A DNA stretch of 64,000 nucleotides from JBALVT01 sp045110675 (GCA_045110675.1 JBGCGJ010000046.1:1-64000); one strand, 5' to 3'. Positions 17,735-27,012 are shown, numbered from the stretch's first letter. The notes: generated by a model not told the origin, from the letters alone. A program made the numbers and translations.

Positions 17735-19597
17735 TCAGAAGGTATATCTCACGCCGGCATATGCTGCGGCGCCGCTGGCATTGTACTCGGGAATTTCCGA
17801 GTATTCTTTATCAAACAGATTCTCTACTCGAGCATAAACCTGTAGTCCGGGTAGGAATTCATAACTGGCGTTGGCGTCTATGACGGTATAGTCGTCCAGA
17901 TCGCTGCGCGCGGCGCCGTCAAAGTTCTCACTGTCGTAAGATCCCCTGGCATTTAGTCCCAGAGCGAGCTGGTCATTTAGACCTCGCCAATTTATACCCA
18001 GATTGGCCAATTGCTTGGGACGGCGAATTCGGTCGTCTCCGGAGGAATCTTCGGTGTCGTTGTAAGTGTAGTTAGCTGTGATCGTCAAAGATTCATTGAT
18101 CGAGAATTCCCCAATTAACTCTATTCCCTCTGAGCTTGTATCACCGCTGCCTTGCAGGTAGCCAGAAAAGTTAACCAGGTCGAAAAATATTTCGTTTTCG
18201 ACTTCTTGATTGAAATAGACAACCTCGAGATAAGTTCCGGAATCAAGGGCCCAACTCAGCCCTATGTCGAAGCCCTCGGTTGTCTCTTCTTCAAGCGAGG
18301 TGTTTGAGGCAGGTGGAAATGCGAACGAACCACCATTGTAGGATATCTCGTACAAACTTGGAGCTCTAAAACCTGTGCCGTAAGTCGCTCGTAGTTTCAT
18401 TTCGCCAATCGCTACCCCAAATAGATAAGCACCGCTGACTCGATATGACGTGTGTGTTCCAAAATCATCGTTGTCGTCGTAGCGTGCGCCAGCTGTGAGA
18501 AACAGCTGCTTGTCGAAACGGCCCTGATATTCTGCGAACAGACTTTTTTGGTCGCGATCGGTGTCGAAGGTGCCATCATCGATAGACGTATTTTCGAGCT
18601 CCGCGCCGTAAACCAGTTTAAAACTCTCCTGTGAAGAGTAGCTGCCTAAATAATTCCAGGCTTCCAATTCACCGTCGGCAAAAAAGCTGAGAGAATCTTC
18701 GGAGAAGAACTGTCGCTCGGTTTTGTTGCCACTGTAGGATAACTGATTATCGAAGGAACCTAACTTTATGTCAGCTGAGGCGCGCCACGAGGATTGATCG
18801 TAGTCGTCAGAACACAGGTTGGTGGGTGAGAAAGTGTCCACTGTAAAGCAATCGTCAAATTCATTTTCGCCACTGACGTCGCGCGCGACCAATTCAAATC
18901 GTACTGCATCATTGACGTTCCAGCCGATGCGGCCGTGAACTGTTGTATTTTCATAGCCGTCACTGTCTTTTGGGGAAGTGTCTGCTATCAGAGCGTTAAA
19001 CCCATCGGTTTTGAAATCGGCGCCGCTCAAAAAGAAATCCACGGATTCATTGCCACCGGCCACGTGGCCGGCGAACTGCCGTGTGCCGTAGCGACCGCCC
19101 TCGGCGCTGATGCTGCCACTCAAATCGTCTTGGGATTTTTTGCTCGAGATATTGATCACGCCGCCAGCGTCTGCCCCATACATCAGACCTTGAGGTCCAC
19201 GCAAAATCTCTACTCTGCCGACACCGCTGCTGAGTAGCTGCTCGAATTTGGGGCCGGCTTGGGTACCTCCGAAGTCGGACACATCGATGCCATCAATCAA
19301 CGCGAGCGTGCGAAAACCTTCCTCACCGCGGATACGCAGGGAGGTAGTCTTTCCGGCCCCACCTGTATTGCTGACACCAATACCAGGCTGGCTGCGCAAG
19401 ACTTCGAACAGCGAATTAAAACCGCGCTGTTCAATTTCCTGGCCACTCACTACGGATATGGACGTACCCACCTCACGAAGTGGCATTTCTACGCGGGATG
19501 ATGTGACGACAATTTCTTCAAGTTTGTTATCGGCGACAGCAGTGATGCTGTTAGAGCAGGCAAGCGCCAACGCCGACAGTGTTAATAGATTTTTCAT
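17735..19597 (-). CDS. btuB: TonB-dependent vitamin B12 receptor
   Basis: A 620-residue outer-membrane receptor, the typical BtuB size, with a signal peptide (about 1-22), the TonB-box region LEEIVVTSSR, a plug containing SLRIRGEEGFRTLALIDGIDV (partly) and RVEILRGPQGLMYGADAGGV, and a barrel ending in Phe. A cobalamin riboswitch directly upstream and cob/btu genes directly downstream make cobalamin the ligand with good confidence. Confidence 0.92.
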   Translation of the reverse strand: MKNLLTLSALALACSNSITAVADNKLEEIVVTSSRVEMPLREVGTSISVVSGQEIEQRGFNSLFEVLRSQPGIGVSNTGGAGKTTSLRIRGEEGFRTLALIDGIDVSDFGGTQAGPKFEQLLSSGVGRVEILRGPQGLMYGADAGGVINISSKKSQDDLSGSISAEGGRYGTRQFAGHVAGGNESVDFFLSGADFKTDGFNALIADTSPKDSDGYENTTVHGRIGWNVNDAVRFELVARDVSGENEFDDCFTVDTFSPTNLCSDDYDQSSWRASADIKLGSFDNQLSYSGNKTERQFFSEDSLSFFADGELEAWNYLGSYSSQESFKLVYGAELENTSIDDGTFDTDRDQKSLFAEYQGRFDKQLFLTAGARYDDNDDFGTHTSYRVSGAYLFGVAIGEMKLRATYGTGFRAPSLYEISYNGGSFAFPPASNTSLEEETTEGFDIGLSWALDSGTYLEVVYFNQEVENEIFFDLVNFSGYLQGSGDTSSEGIELIGEFSINESLTITANYTYNDTEDSSGDDRIRRPKQLANLGINWRGLNDQLALGLNARGSYDSENFDGAARSDLDDYTVIDANASYEFLPGLQVYARVENLFDKEYSEIPEYNASGAAAYAGVRYTF

Positions 19598-19704
19598 GAT
19601 TATTCCTCAATAGCCTAAAATAATGGCGACTGAGGGAGGGGATTCAGGGAACAAAATACCGGGGTATCGGGCGACCTATAATGAAGCCCTCCGCTCCATC
19701 GTTT

Positions 19705-19850
19705 GAATGTAATCAGGCAGGTGTCGGACTCACAGCACAAGCTGTATACCGTTGCGGGGGCAGCGGTGGATGTTACCTATGAGGTAATACCACACTTCCC
19801 ATTTAACCCACCCAGCAATCCAACTGGAACGCGGTGGGCACCTGTTACAG
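19705..19850 (-). promoter_or_regulatory. Cobalamin riboswitch upstream of btuB
   Basis: Read on the minus strand the leader contains the conserved cobalamin-riboswitch blocks in order: GGTGCCCACC near the 5' end, AAATGGGAAG, a short hairpin CCTCATAGG, GCTGCCCCCGCAACGGTA, and a B12 box GTCCGACACCTGCCTG (19714-19730). It lies between the cobC stop and the btuB start about 108 nt further on. Binding of adenosylcobalamin should lower expression of btuB and the genes behind it. Exact ends are approximate. I did not find a clear terminator after the B12 box, so control of translation is possible. Confidence 0.93.
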
Positions 19851-19881
19851 GGGCGCACTCTAGAGTTAGCCGTTGCAAAAG

Positions 19882-20439
19882 TCAAACCATTGAGATGGGT
19901 GCACCGTGGCAAAAGTGTGAATCGAACAGGCTATCAAGCGGGCGCCCGTGGAGTAGGCATGCCAGAGCGCGAAGAGAGCCGGCGTGGGCGATGATGAGTG
20001 TGGGCATCTGAGGAAGCAGAAGAAGCTCTTCGTAAAACTCTCTAACACGTGAATGCAGTTGGACGACATTCTCTCCGCGTGGGGGAGGTGAGTTAAGCCA
20101 GTCGCTTCCCCACTGTTCCATGAGGTGAGGATCGTGTCGGTAAATTTCCTCCCAGGATCTCCCTTCCCAGTCACCGAAGGAGATTTCTCTTAGCCGGTAG
20201 TCGTAGATAACAGGAAGGCTCATTTGGTCTGCTAGTATTCCAGCGGTTTCGGCCGTTCGTCGCAGATCACTGCAGTAGATGCGTTCTGGATAGGGAGTGG
20301 GCCAGTTTTTCGCAAGTTGATTAATCGCCTCTCGGCCCCGGTTGGTCAGTGAAACATCCAACTGACCGATGCAACGGTCGGCTGGGATTTTCGCGAAGCC
20401 ATGACGCAACAAAATCAGTGAAGAGATGTCCGCGTGCAT
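19882..20439 (-). CDS. cobC: Alpha-ribazole phosphatase-like histidine phosphatase
   Basis: A 185-residue histidine phosphatase with LLRHGFAK (catalytic His near residue 13), CSDLRRTAETA, the acid motif REISFGDWEG and the second histidine in IIAHAGSLRAL. In this position it most likely removes the 5'-phosphate from alpha-ribazole phosphate or the cobalamin 5'-phosphate. It starts directly after the cobS stop. The symbol follows the Salmonella usage, not the Pseudomonas decarboxylase of the same name. Confidence 0.87.
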   Translation of the reverse strand: MHADISSLILLRHGFAKIPADRCIGQLDVSLTNRGREAINQLAKNWPTPYPERIYCSDLRRTAETAGILADQMSLPVIYDYRLREISFGDWEGRSWEEIYRHDPHLMEQWGSDWLNSPPPRGENVVQLHSRVREFYEELLLLPQMPTLIIAHAGSLRALACLLHGRPLDSLFDSHFCHGAPISMV

Positions 20440-21240
20440 TTAGTGGCTAACAATCCACAGTAGTACCAAATAGACCGTCACCTCTACGAGCTGATTGGCG
20501 GCACCCAGACTGTCTCCAGTAATACCCGCTATTTGGGATCGGAAGAACAAGCCGCTAATGAGCGTGATCGTCAGCACACTCACCGCGATGGCGAGTGTGG
20601 ATTCACCAGCAAACAGCACAGTAATAAGCAGCATGCCGAGGGTGGCGGCGACAATTCGAATAGGAGTGACTGATCCTGCAAAGGGATTGCCGCTTCCTCC
20701 TCCGATATAACTGCAATAGCGAAGCAGTGGAAGCGTCGACCAGCGCCCAAGAACATGGGCCAGAATGAATGCAGCAGATATTTGATTTTCAGGGAGTGCG
20801 TTCAAGGATGTGAATTTCAACAACATCGTGAGGATCAGGGCTAACCCTCCGTAGGTTCCTATTCTGCTGTCTTTCATAATGCGCAGCTTGTCGTCCACCG
20901 TCCAGCCGCCACCAATACCATCAGCTGAATCCGCCAGCCCGTCTTCATGGAATGCACCGGTGCTGATCACCGTTGCAATCATAGCAAACACGATGGCCAC
21001 CGATGCCGGCCAGATTAGTGTGGCAACTTCGAAGACGCCAGCGCCGATCAATCCAATGATAAAACCCACTAGGGGGAAATAGCAGACAGACCTGCTTTGC
21101 AACGCCTCGTGATAAGAAAAAGCGGGCAGTGGGAACCGGGTCAGGAAGCTGAGGGCGTGGGCGAGTGTCAGGACCTCAGTTTTCACAAGGCCACCCCTAA
21201 ATGTTTCATTGCTGCCGGTGGAATCTTCGCTGTCCGTCAT
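20440..21240 (-). CDS. cobS: Adenosylcobinamide-GDP ribazoletransferase (cobalamin synthase)
   Basis: CobS is the membrane enzyme that joins Ado-cobinamide-GDP to alpha-ribazole (phosphate). The 266-residue protein has several membrane segments and the metal motif GAFHEDGLADSADG, plus RIMKDSRIGTYGG, both diagnostic. The open frame extends to 21669, but that part would overlap the divergent DUF501 gene and has no family similarity; ATG at 21240 has GGGAG five bases upstream and gives the normal length. First gene of the cob locus. Confidence 0.92.
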   Translation of the reverse strand: MTDSEDSTGSNETFRGGLVKTEVLTLAHALSFLTRFPLPAFSYHEALQSRSVCYFPLVGFIIGLIGAGVFEVATLIWPASVAIVFAMIATVISTGAFHEDGLADSADGIGGGWTVDDKLRIMKDSRIGTYGGLALILTMLLKFTSLNALPENQISAAFILAHVLGRWSTLPLLRYCSYIGGGSGNPFAGSVTPIRIVAATLGMLLITVLFAGESTLAIAVSVLTITLISGLFFRSQIAGITGDSLGAANQLVEVTVYLVLLWIVSH

Positions 21241-21338
21241 CTCGCTCCCTAAGCTTGTTGTCGACTTCAGAAAACTACTGACGACAATCTGGGATTGCGC
21301 GTAAAATTCCGCTTTGGAAAATAGCATAGCAGTAGAGT

Positions 21339-21845
21339 ATGTCCCAGGTGAAGATAACGGCGGATATGGAATCCAGAGTCGCGGCTCTATTAGGCAGAGC
21401 GCCCAGAGGCCTGCAGGAGATTTCTGTGCTCGACCCGCAGGGTAACCCCGTGGTGATTCGGGTGGCGTCTTTGGTCGATGGTAAACCGTTTCCGACCCTG
21501 TTCTGGTTGATCGATAAGCAACTGTGCTATCAGATTGATCGCGAAGAGGCGGGTGGATTGATTCAGCAACTGCAGGCGCGCGTTGATGCAGAGCCGAAAT
21601 TGCAACAGAGCATGGCCGAAGATCACGCTGCCCATGTGTGTCTGCGCAACAGTCATATCTCTGACACACTGAAAGCTGAACTGGAGAGGCTTAATTTCTA
21701 CCAGGTGCTGCAAACTCGGGGAATTGGTGGCATTGAAGACTCTGCACGTATTCGTTGTTTGCATACCTGGTACGCTTCCCATCTCGTGGTCGGCAACACC
21801 ATAGGTGCGCTTTTGGATGAGCATTGGAATACTGTTCAGAGTTGA
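21339..21845 (+). CDS. DUF501 family protein
   Basis: A 168-residue soluble protein matching the DUF501 family: the early GRAPRGLQEI region, PFPTLFWLIDKQL, an LRNSHISDTL-like centre and the C-terminal SARIRCLHTWYASHLV...GNTIG stretch are characteristic. Family function is unknown; two conserved Cys/His residues near the C-terminus (RCLHTWYASH) could bind metal. It is divergent from cobS with about 100 nt between them. Confidence 0.82.
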   Translation: MSQVKITADMESRVAALLGRAPRGLQEISVLDPQGNPVVIRVASLVDGKPFPTLFWLIDKQLCYQIDREEAGGLIQQLQARVDAEPKLQQSMAEDHAAHVCLRNSHISDTLKAELERLNFYQVLQTRGIGGIEDSARIRCLHTWYASHLVVGNTIGALLDEHWNTVQS

Positions 21846-21902
21846 CATTGATATAATAATAGCTAAGACTAACATTTTAGAATTCTCTGAGGAGAAGCGA
21901 CC

Positions 21903-22295
21903 ATGTCTCGAACAAGGACACTGTTCAAATCGCTGTCGTTATTGGTACTACTGGGCGTTATCGCGGCCTGCGCAAAGGAACAATCTCCAGAGGCAGCGTT
22001 AACGGAATCGGCCAGTCGCGACATGCGCCCTGCAGATGAGCAAATCGCCAAGATCTATGACCGTAGTTGCAGAAACTGCCACACAATTGCGGCAACTGGA
22101 GCGCCGTTAACGGGTGATGCCCCGGAGTGGTCAGTGCGCCTGGAGAAGGGCATGTCTACCATGGTTGATAATGTCGTCAGCGGTGTTGGTGGTATGCCGC
22201 CCTTTGGAATGTGTATGGATTGCAACTTGGAAGAATTTGAAGCGCTCATCATTTTTATGGCGCAAGTTGAAAGTGATGTCAGCGACAATGGTTAA
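21903..22295 (+). CDS. Class I c-type cytochrome lipoprotein (c5-like)
   Basis: A 130-residue exported cytochrome. The signal sequence ends in a lipobox (VIAAC, Cys 23), so it is probably membrane-anchored on the periplasmic side. Haem motif CRNCH spans residues 56-60, and a MPPFGMCMDC segment provides a likely methionine ligand and the extra cysteine pair typical of cytochrome c5. GAGGAG precedes the ATG. It is translationally coupled to the flavin oxidase that follows and is its probable electron acceptor. Confidence 0.88.
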   Translation: MSRTRTLFKSLSLLVLLGVIAACAKEQSPEAALTESASRDMRPADEQIAKIYDRSCRNCHTIAATGAPLTGDAPEWSVRLEKGMSTMVDNVVSGVGGMPPFGMCMDCNLEEFEALIIFMAQVESDVSDNG

Positions 22296-23661
22296 TCGAC
22301 GCAATGTACTGCAATTGATGATCACGGCAGCCATAGCCGGTGGTGCAATGTCATCGGCAACACTTGCTAGCAGTGCCGAGCGATCGGCGCGCAGATTACC
22401 CTGGCGCAACTGGTCGGGTTCGCAAGAGTGTTTGCCCGCTGCCAGAGTTGCACCGACTTCTGTATCCGAGTTACAGGAGCTTGTAGCAGCGGCCACCGGT
22501 ACGATTCGTCCCGTTGGAGCCGGGCATTCCTTTAGTCCCCTGGTGCCTACGGATGGAACAATCGTTTCCCTGTCACGTATGAGCGGCCTAATCAGTCACG
22601 ATGCCAGGCTTAAGCAAGCTACGGTTTATGCAGGTAGCCGCTTGGGTGATATAGGAGCGCCCATGGAGGAAGTTGGACAGGCGCTGATTAACATGCCGGA
22701 TATCGACCAACAGGCGCTCGCTGGATGTTTGGCAACAGCCACACACGGTACCGGGGCCGATATTGGTTGTATGTCGACGTTTGTCAAAGCGCTGCAAATA
22801 GTCGACGCCAAAGGCGACCTACTCGAATGCAGTGACACGCACAATCAAGAGTTGTTTGATGCCGCGAGAGTGTCTCTGGGTGCTCTGGGGATTGTCACCC
22901 AGGTTACCCTGCAAAATGTAGAACCCTATCGCCTGAAGAGGGAGTCCATTTGGCGCGAATTCGATGATTTGTTGGATATGGCCGACGACATGGCCGCCAG
23001 CCACCGCAATTTCGAATATTATTATATTCCCTTCACGGGCATGGGGTTCTCGGACACTCACGATATTACCGACGAGCCCATCGGCAGTACTGAAAAACTC
23101 GACAGCAACGACGCGGTCTACGATCTTAAGACCGCCAGAGATTGGTTAGAGTCCTGGCCACGAGTACGCGAACTGTTGTTAGGCAGTTATTTGAAAAGCC
23201 TCGACGACGAAGTGTCGATTGAGAGCTCATGGAAAAACTATGCCAGTGAGCGCAATGTCCGCTTTAATGAAATGGAATATCATTTACCTCGGGAACACGG
23301 TGTGCAGGCGATGCGCGAAGTACGAGCGGCATTGGAATCACAGCATCACGAGGTGTTTTTTCCTATCGAGGTGCGCTATGTCAAAGGTGATGATATTTGG
23401 CTGAGCCCTTTTTACCAAAGAGATACTTGCTCAATAGCCGTGCACCGTTACTTTGACGAAGATTTCGAACCGTACTTTAAAACCCTCGAGCCGATTTTCA
23501 GGAAGTATCAGGGGCGCCCTCACTGGGGCAAGTTGAATACGCTCACCGCAAACGATTTCCGCGAACTGTATCCCCGCTGGGACGATTTTGTCCGTGTCCG
23601 GCGAGAGATAGATCCGCAAGGGCGTTTTCTTAATCCGTACTTGAAATCACTTTTTGCATAG
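22288..23661 (+). CDS. FAD-linked sugar-lactone oxidase/dehydrogenase (ALO family), Tat-type signal
   Basis: About 457 residues from the ATG at 22288. The N-terminus NRRNVLQLM followed by a hydrophobic stretch is a Tat-like signal. The PCMH-type FAD domain has GAGHSF at 77-82 and an ATATHGTG-like loop; the C-terminal ALO domain ends with RPHWGK, the family's HWxK motif. Relatives oxidise aldonolactones, L-gulono- or L-galactonolactone, or xylitol. Upstream in-frame ATG at 22276 (MSATMVNRR) is an alternative start; the frame open from 22114 lies over the cytochrome gene. The start overlaps the cytochrome stop by 8 nt. Confidence 0.85.
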   Translation: MVNRRNVLQLMITAAIAGGAMSSATLASSAERSARRLPWRNWSGSQECLPAARVAPTSVSELQELVAAATGTIRPVGAGHSFSPLVPTDGTIVSLSRMSGLISHDARLKQATVYAGSRLGDIGAPMEEVGQALINMPDIDQQALAGCLATATHGTGADIGCMSTFVKALQIVDAKGDLLECSDTHNQELFDAARVSLGALGIVTQVTLQNVEPYRLKRESIWREFDDLLDMADDMAASHRNFEYYYIPFTGMGFSDTHDITDEPIGSTEKLDSNDAVYDLKTARDWLESWPRVRELLLGSYLKSLDDEVSIESSWKNYASERNVRFNEMEYHLPREHGVQAMREVRAALESQHHEVFFPIEVRYVKGDDIWLSPFYQRDTCSIAVHRYFDEDFEPYFKTLEPIFRKYQGRPHWGKLNTLTANDFRELYPRWDDFVRVRREIDPQGRFLNPYLKSLFA

Positions 23662-23682
23662 CAAGTTTAGGGGTAGTTACAA

Positions 23683-24951
23683 ATGAAACGTCGCTCGTTA
23701 CTACTCGGTGGATTGGCTGGCGCCGCAGGTCTGGGTTTAGTATTGCGTCCCACCGAACGAGGTGGGGACCACTCTCCCTACTTCAGTGCCGCTAGCGCCG
23801 CCCTCGATAAGATCGAGCGTGCCAAGCCGACACTGATAGTTGATCGCGCCAAAATGCTGGAAAATGTTCAGACCCTAACCGGACATATTGCGGATCGATT
23901 CGACTATCGAATTGTCGCTAAGTCCCTCCCGTCCCTACCTATGTTGTCGGCTGTTATGGAAGCATCCGGCAGTAATCGCCTAATGTTGTTTCATCAACCG
24001 TTTATCAATCAAGTGGCAATGGAATTCCCCACTACCGATGTATTGATGGGCAAACCCATGCCCGTCGCGGCGGCGGCAAATTTTTATCGACAACTATCTG
24101 ATGATGCTCAGTTTGATCCGACCGAACAGCTACGCTGGCTGTTGGATACACCGGAGCGGGTATTGCAGTACGATCGGCTCGCTCGGGAGATTTCCCAGAA
24201 GATTGCTGTGTGTATTGAACTTGATGTAGGCCTGCATCGCGGTGGCGTGCACGGAGACGATCAGCTGATACGGATGCTCGATCTGATTACCCAGTCTTCG
24301 GATTTGGAATTTTGCGGATTTATGGGTTACGAACCCCATATCGTAAAAGTGCCGGGTAACCCGGTTGATTATCGCGATAAAGCCATGAGTGTTTACAGCC
24401 ACTATGTCGAGCTCGCTAAAGAGCATCTGGGTGACGCGTGGCCTCAGGATGTACTTTTAAACTGCGGAGGAAGTCCCACTTATCAAATGTATGACGAGGG
24501 CAATTACCCCTTTAACGAATTGTCTGCAGGCTCCTGTCTGGTTAAACCCAGCGACTTTGATCTGCCTTCTCTCGCCGACCACCGACCAGCTTCTTATATC
24601 GCAACACCGGTTTTGAAGAGCCTCGAAACCCTTGAGATTCCAGGTATTAATCTCGGTCCTCTTCAATCTGCCTGGAATCCTAATCGCAAGCAGACCTTTT
24701 TTACCTACGGGGGTTATTGGAAAGCCAATCCTGAATCACCTCCAGGGCTTACGTACAATGCGCTCTTCGGTCGCTCGACTAATCAGGATATGTTCAATGG
24801 TTCCGATAAAATCCACCTGCAAGCGGATGATTGGGTATTTCTAAGGCCCACGCAGAGCGAATTTGTGTTTCTGCAATTCGGTGATATTTTGGTTTATGAA
24901 CATGGGGAAATTATTGATCACTGGCCCATATTTGCCGAACAGACGGCATGA
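23683..24951 (+). CDS. DSD1-family PLP enzyme (D-threonine aldolase / alanine racemase fold), Tat-type signal
   Basis: 422 residues. The start MKRRSLLLGGLAGAAGLGLV is a twin-arginine signal, so export of the folded, cofactor-loaded enzyme is expected. The catalytic domain is fold-type III: PTLIVDRAKMLENV, then the PLP lysine in RIVAKSLPS at residue 80, and CIELDVGLHRGG. The C-terminal half has the metal-binding D-serine dehydratase-like domain. Relatives include D-threonine aldolase and D-serine dehydratase. Substrate unknown. It follows the oxidase by 21 nt with an AGGGG ribosome site. Confidence 0.8.
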   Translation: MKRRSLLLGGLAGAAGLGLVLRPTERGGDHSPYFSAASAALDKIERAKPTLIVDRAKMLENVQTLTGHIADRFDYRIVAKSLPSLPMLSAVMEASGSNRLMLFHQPFINQVAMEFPTTDVLMGKPMPVAAAANFYRQLSDDAQFDPTEQLRWLLDTPERVLQYDRLAREISQKIAVCIELDVGLHRGGVHGDDQLIRMLDLITQSSDLEFCGFMGYEPHIVKVPGNPVDYRDKAMSVYSHYVELAKEHLGDAWPQDVLLNCGGSPTYQMYDEGNYPFNELSAGSCLVKPSDFDLPSLADHRPASYIATPVLKSLETLEIPGINLGPLQSAWNPNRKQTFFTYGGYWKANPESPPGLTYNALFGRSTNQDMFNGSDKIHLQADDWVFLRPTQSEFVFLQFGDILVYEHGEIIDHWPIFAEQTA

Positions 24952-25072
24952 CTTATCAGTCCGAAGCAATACTCGATTCTTCAACGGGTCCAATTTTCCC
25001 GCCTGAAATGCTATATTAGCCTGCTAAACAAGATTTTTCCGCGGTAGCACCGCCCACTTTCAGGCATGAACA

Positions 25073-26128
25073 ATGACAGCGAACACCGATGATCTTCGGA
25101 TTCAAAAGACCAATGAGCTGATTTCCCCCGAACAACTGATCGCAGATCTCAAAGTCAGCAGTGAGGGAGCGAAAACGGTCGCCAATGCGCGCAGAGCAAT
25201 CCACAATATCCTCAGCGGTGAAGATGACAGGCTGTTGGCGGTTGTAGGTCCGTGCTCTATCCACGATCCACAGGCAGCGCGCGAATATGCGGCGAAGCTT
25301 AAGGTCGTCGCTGATTCGCTCAGCGACGAGATTTTTGTGGTGATGCGGGTGTATTTTGAAAAGCCACGCACCACGGTTGGTTGGAAGGGGCTGATCAACG
25401 ATCCGGATCTCAATAACACCTTTCAAATTGGCAAAGGCTTGCATTTGGCGCGCCATCTTCTGTCGGACCTTGCCGATATGGGGGTGCCTACTGGTACGGA
25501 GTATCTCGATTTAATCAGTCCCCAGTACTACGCCGATCTCATCTCCTGGGGGGCGATAGGTGCTCGTACCACAGAGAGCCAGACCCACAGAGAACTCTCT
25601 TCGGGCTTGTCTTGCCCAGTGGGTTTTAAAAATGCGACAGACGGGGATATTCAGGTAGCCATCGACGCCATAAAGTCCGCCTCCCAGCCGCATAATTTCT
25701 TATCGGTGACCAAACAGGGGCGCTCGGCCATATTTCAAACGACGGGGAACGAAGATTGCCACATCATTTTACGCGGTGGTAAACATCCTAATTACGATAT
25801 GTTCTCTGTAGACGATGCCAATGCCATGTTGGTCAAAGCCGGTTTAGCCTCGCGAATTATGATAGATGCCAGTCACGCGAATAGCCGAAAGATCCCGGCG
25901 CGCCAGGTTGATGTTACTCGCGATATTGCGAGTCAGGTCGCCAGGGGCAGCCGCAGCATCTTTGGTTTGATGATCGAAAGCAATCTTGTGGAAGGGCGTC
26001 AGGATGTGATCGATGGGCAGTCCTTGACGTACGGGCAAAGTATCACCGACGCCTGCATTGGCTGGGACCACACCGAAACTCTCATGAATGAGCTGGCTGC
26101 CGCGGTTCGACAGCGACGGGGAGTCTAG
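25073..26128 (+). CDS. aroG: 3-deoxy-7-phosphoheptulonate synthase, class I
   Basis: Joins phosphoenolpyruvate and erythrose 4-phosphate in the first step of aromatic amino acid synthesis. The 351-residue length and motifs are those of the E. coli AroF/G/H group: VVGPCSIHD, RVYFEKPRTTVGWKG, FKNATDG, ILRGG and MIDASHANS. Which amino acid inhibits it cannot be read safely, so the symbol may be aroF or aroH. The luciferase-like gene starts 2 nt after its stop, implying cotranscription. Confidence 0.93.
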   Translation: MTANTDDLRIQKTNELISPEQLIADLKVSSEGAKTVANARRAIHNILSGEDDRLLAVVGPCSIHDPQAAREYAAKLKVVADSLSDEIFVVMRVYFEKPRTTVGWKGLINDPDLNNTFQIGKGLHLARHLLSDLADMGVPTGTEYLDLISPQYYADLISWGAIGARTTESQTHRELSSGLSCPVGFKNATDGDIQVAIDAIKSASQPHNFLSVTKQGRSAIFQTTGNEDCHIILRGGKHPNYDMFSVDDANAMLVKAGLASRIMIDASHANSRKIPARQVDVTRDIASQVARGSRSIFGLMIESNLVEGRQDVIDGQSLTYGQSITDACIGWDHTETLMNELAAAVRQRRGV

Positions 26129-26130
26129 TT

Positions 26131-26988
26131 ATGCACCTGGGGTTTAGTTCCATGAATACCGCAGATGATCCTGCGCCGGATTTACTTGCCAAAACGCTGG
26201 AAGATGCGGGTTTTGAATCGCTCTGGTACGGGGAACACAGCCATATTCCTGTGGCGCAGAAAACGCCTTATCCACCGGGCGGCGAACTTCCGGAACCCTA
26301 CAAAAAAATGATGGACCCCTATGTTTCTCTGATGGCCGCCGCCGCTTCGACGAGTCGATTGAAATTGGGTACCGGTATTGCTTTGTTGCTTGAGCGCGAA
26401 CTGTTTTCCCAGGCCAAGACCATCGCAACACTGGATCGTTTGTCTGGCGGCCGCCTGTTGATCGGTTGTGGCGTTGGCTGGAACGAAGAAGAATTTAGCA
26501 ACGCAACTTCCCTGCCCTGGAAGCGTCGATATCTTGCGCTGAAAGAATTGGTGCTCGCTCAGCGAGCACTCTATTCGGAGTCTGAACCGGAATTTCACGG
26601 CGAGCTTATCGATTTTGATCCTGTTTGGTTTGATCCAAAACCGGTTCAGCCCGGTGGACCTGCGGTGGTCTTTGGAGCTATGGGGCCAATGGGTGTTCGT
26701 CACGCAGCGGAGTGGGCCGATGGTTGGATGCCTGTGGATGTCGCAATGCCTGACATCAAATCTGATATAGCAAATTTTCGTGCCAAGGTTGCTTCTTTTG
26801 GCCGAGATCCTGACGAGGTAGAAATCACACTGGTTGTAATGTCTCCCGTCACTGCAGATCTGCTCAAATCCTATCGCGACTTAGGAATTCACCGCTGCAC
26901 TATCGGAGTGGGTATGGAAAACTGGGATAAGCCGGAAATCGTGATGCCTATGATCGAGGAGTTCTCGCGGTTGATACCGGAGTTGTAA
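26131..26988 (+). CDS. Luciferase-like (LLM) flavin oxidoreductase
   Basis: A 285-residue LLM-class protein with MHLGFSSMNTADD, SLWYGEHSHIP and LDRLSGGRLLIGCGVGWNEEEF, a set found in the group often annotated as F420-dependent. Most gammaproteobacteria lack F420 and no F420 synthesis gene is present here, so FMN or F420 is open. Substrate unknown. The 2-nt spacing after aroG suggests cotranscription rather than a shared pathway. Confidence 0.82.
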   Translation: MHLGFSSMNTADDPAPDLLAKTLEDAGFESLWYGEHSHIPVAQKTPYPPGGELPEPYKKMMDPYVSLMAAAASTSRLKLGTGIALLLERELFSQAKTIATLDRLSGGRLLIGCGVGWNEEEFSNATSLPWKRRYLALKELVLAQRALYSESEPEFHGELIDFDPVWFDPKPVQPGGPAVVFGAMGPMGVRHAAEWADGWMPVDVAMPDIKSDIANFRAKVASFGRDPDEVEITLVVMSPVTADLLKSYRDLGIHRCTIGVGMENWDKPEIVMPMIEEFSRLIPEL

Positions 26989-27012
26989 CGTTGTGTTTCG
27001 ATGCCGATAAAT

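Noticed and set aside
21241..21669. Long N-terminal extension of the cobS reading frame (to 409 residues)
   Set aside because: It would overlap the divergent DUF501 gene, has no family similarity, and a good ribosome site precedes the ATG at 21240.
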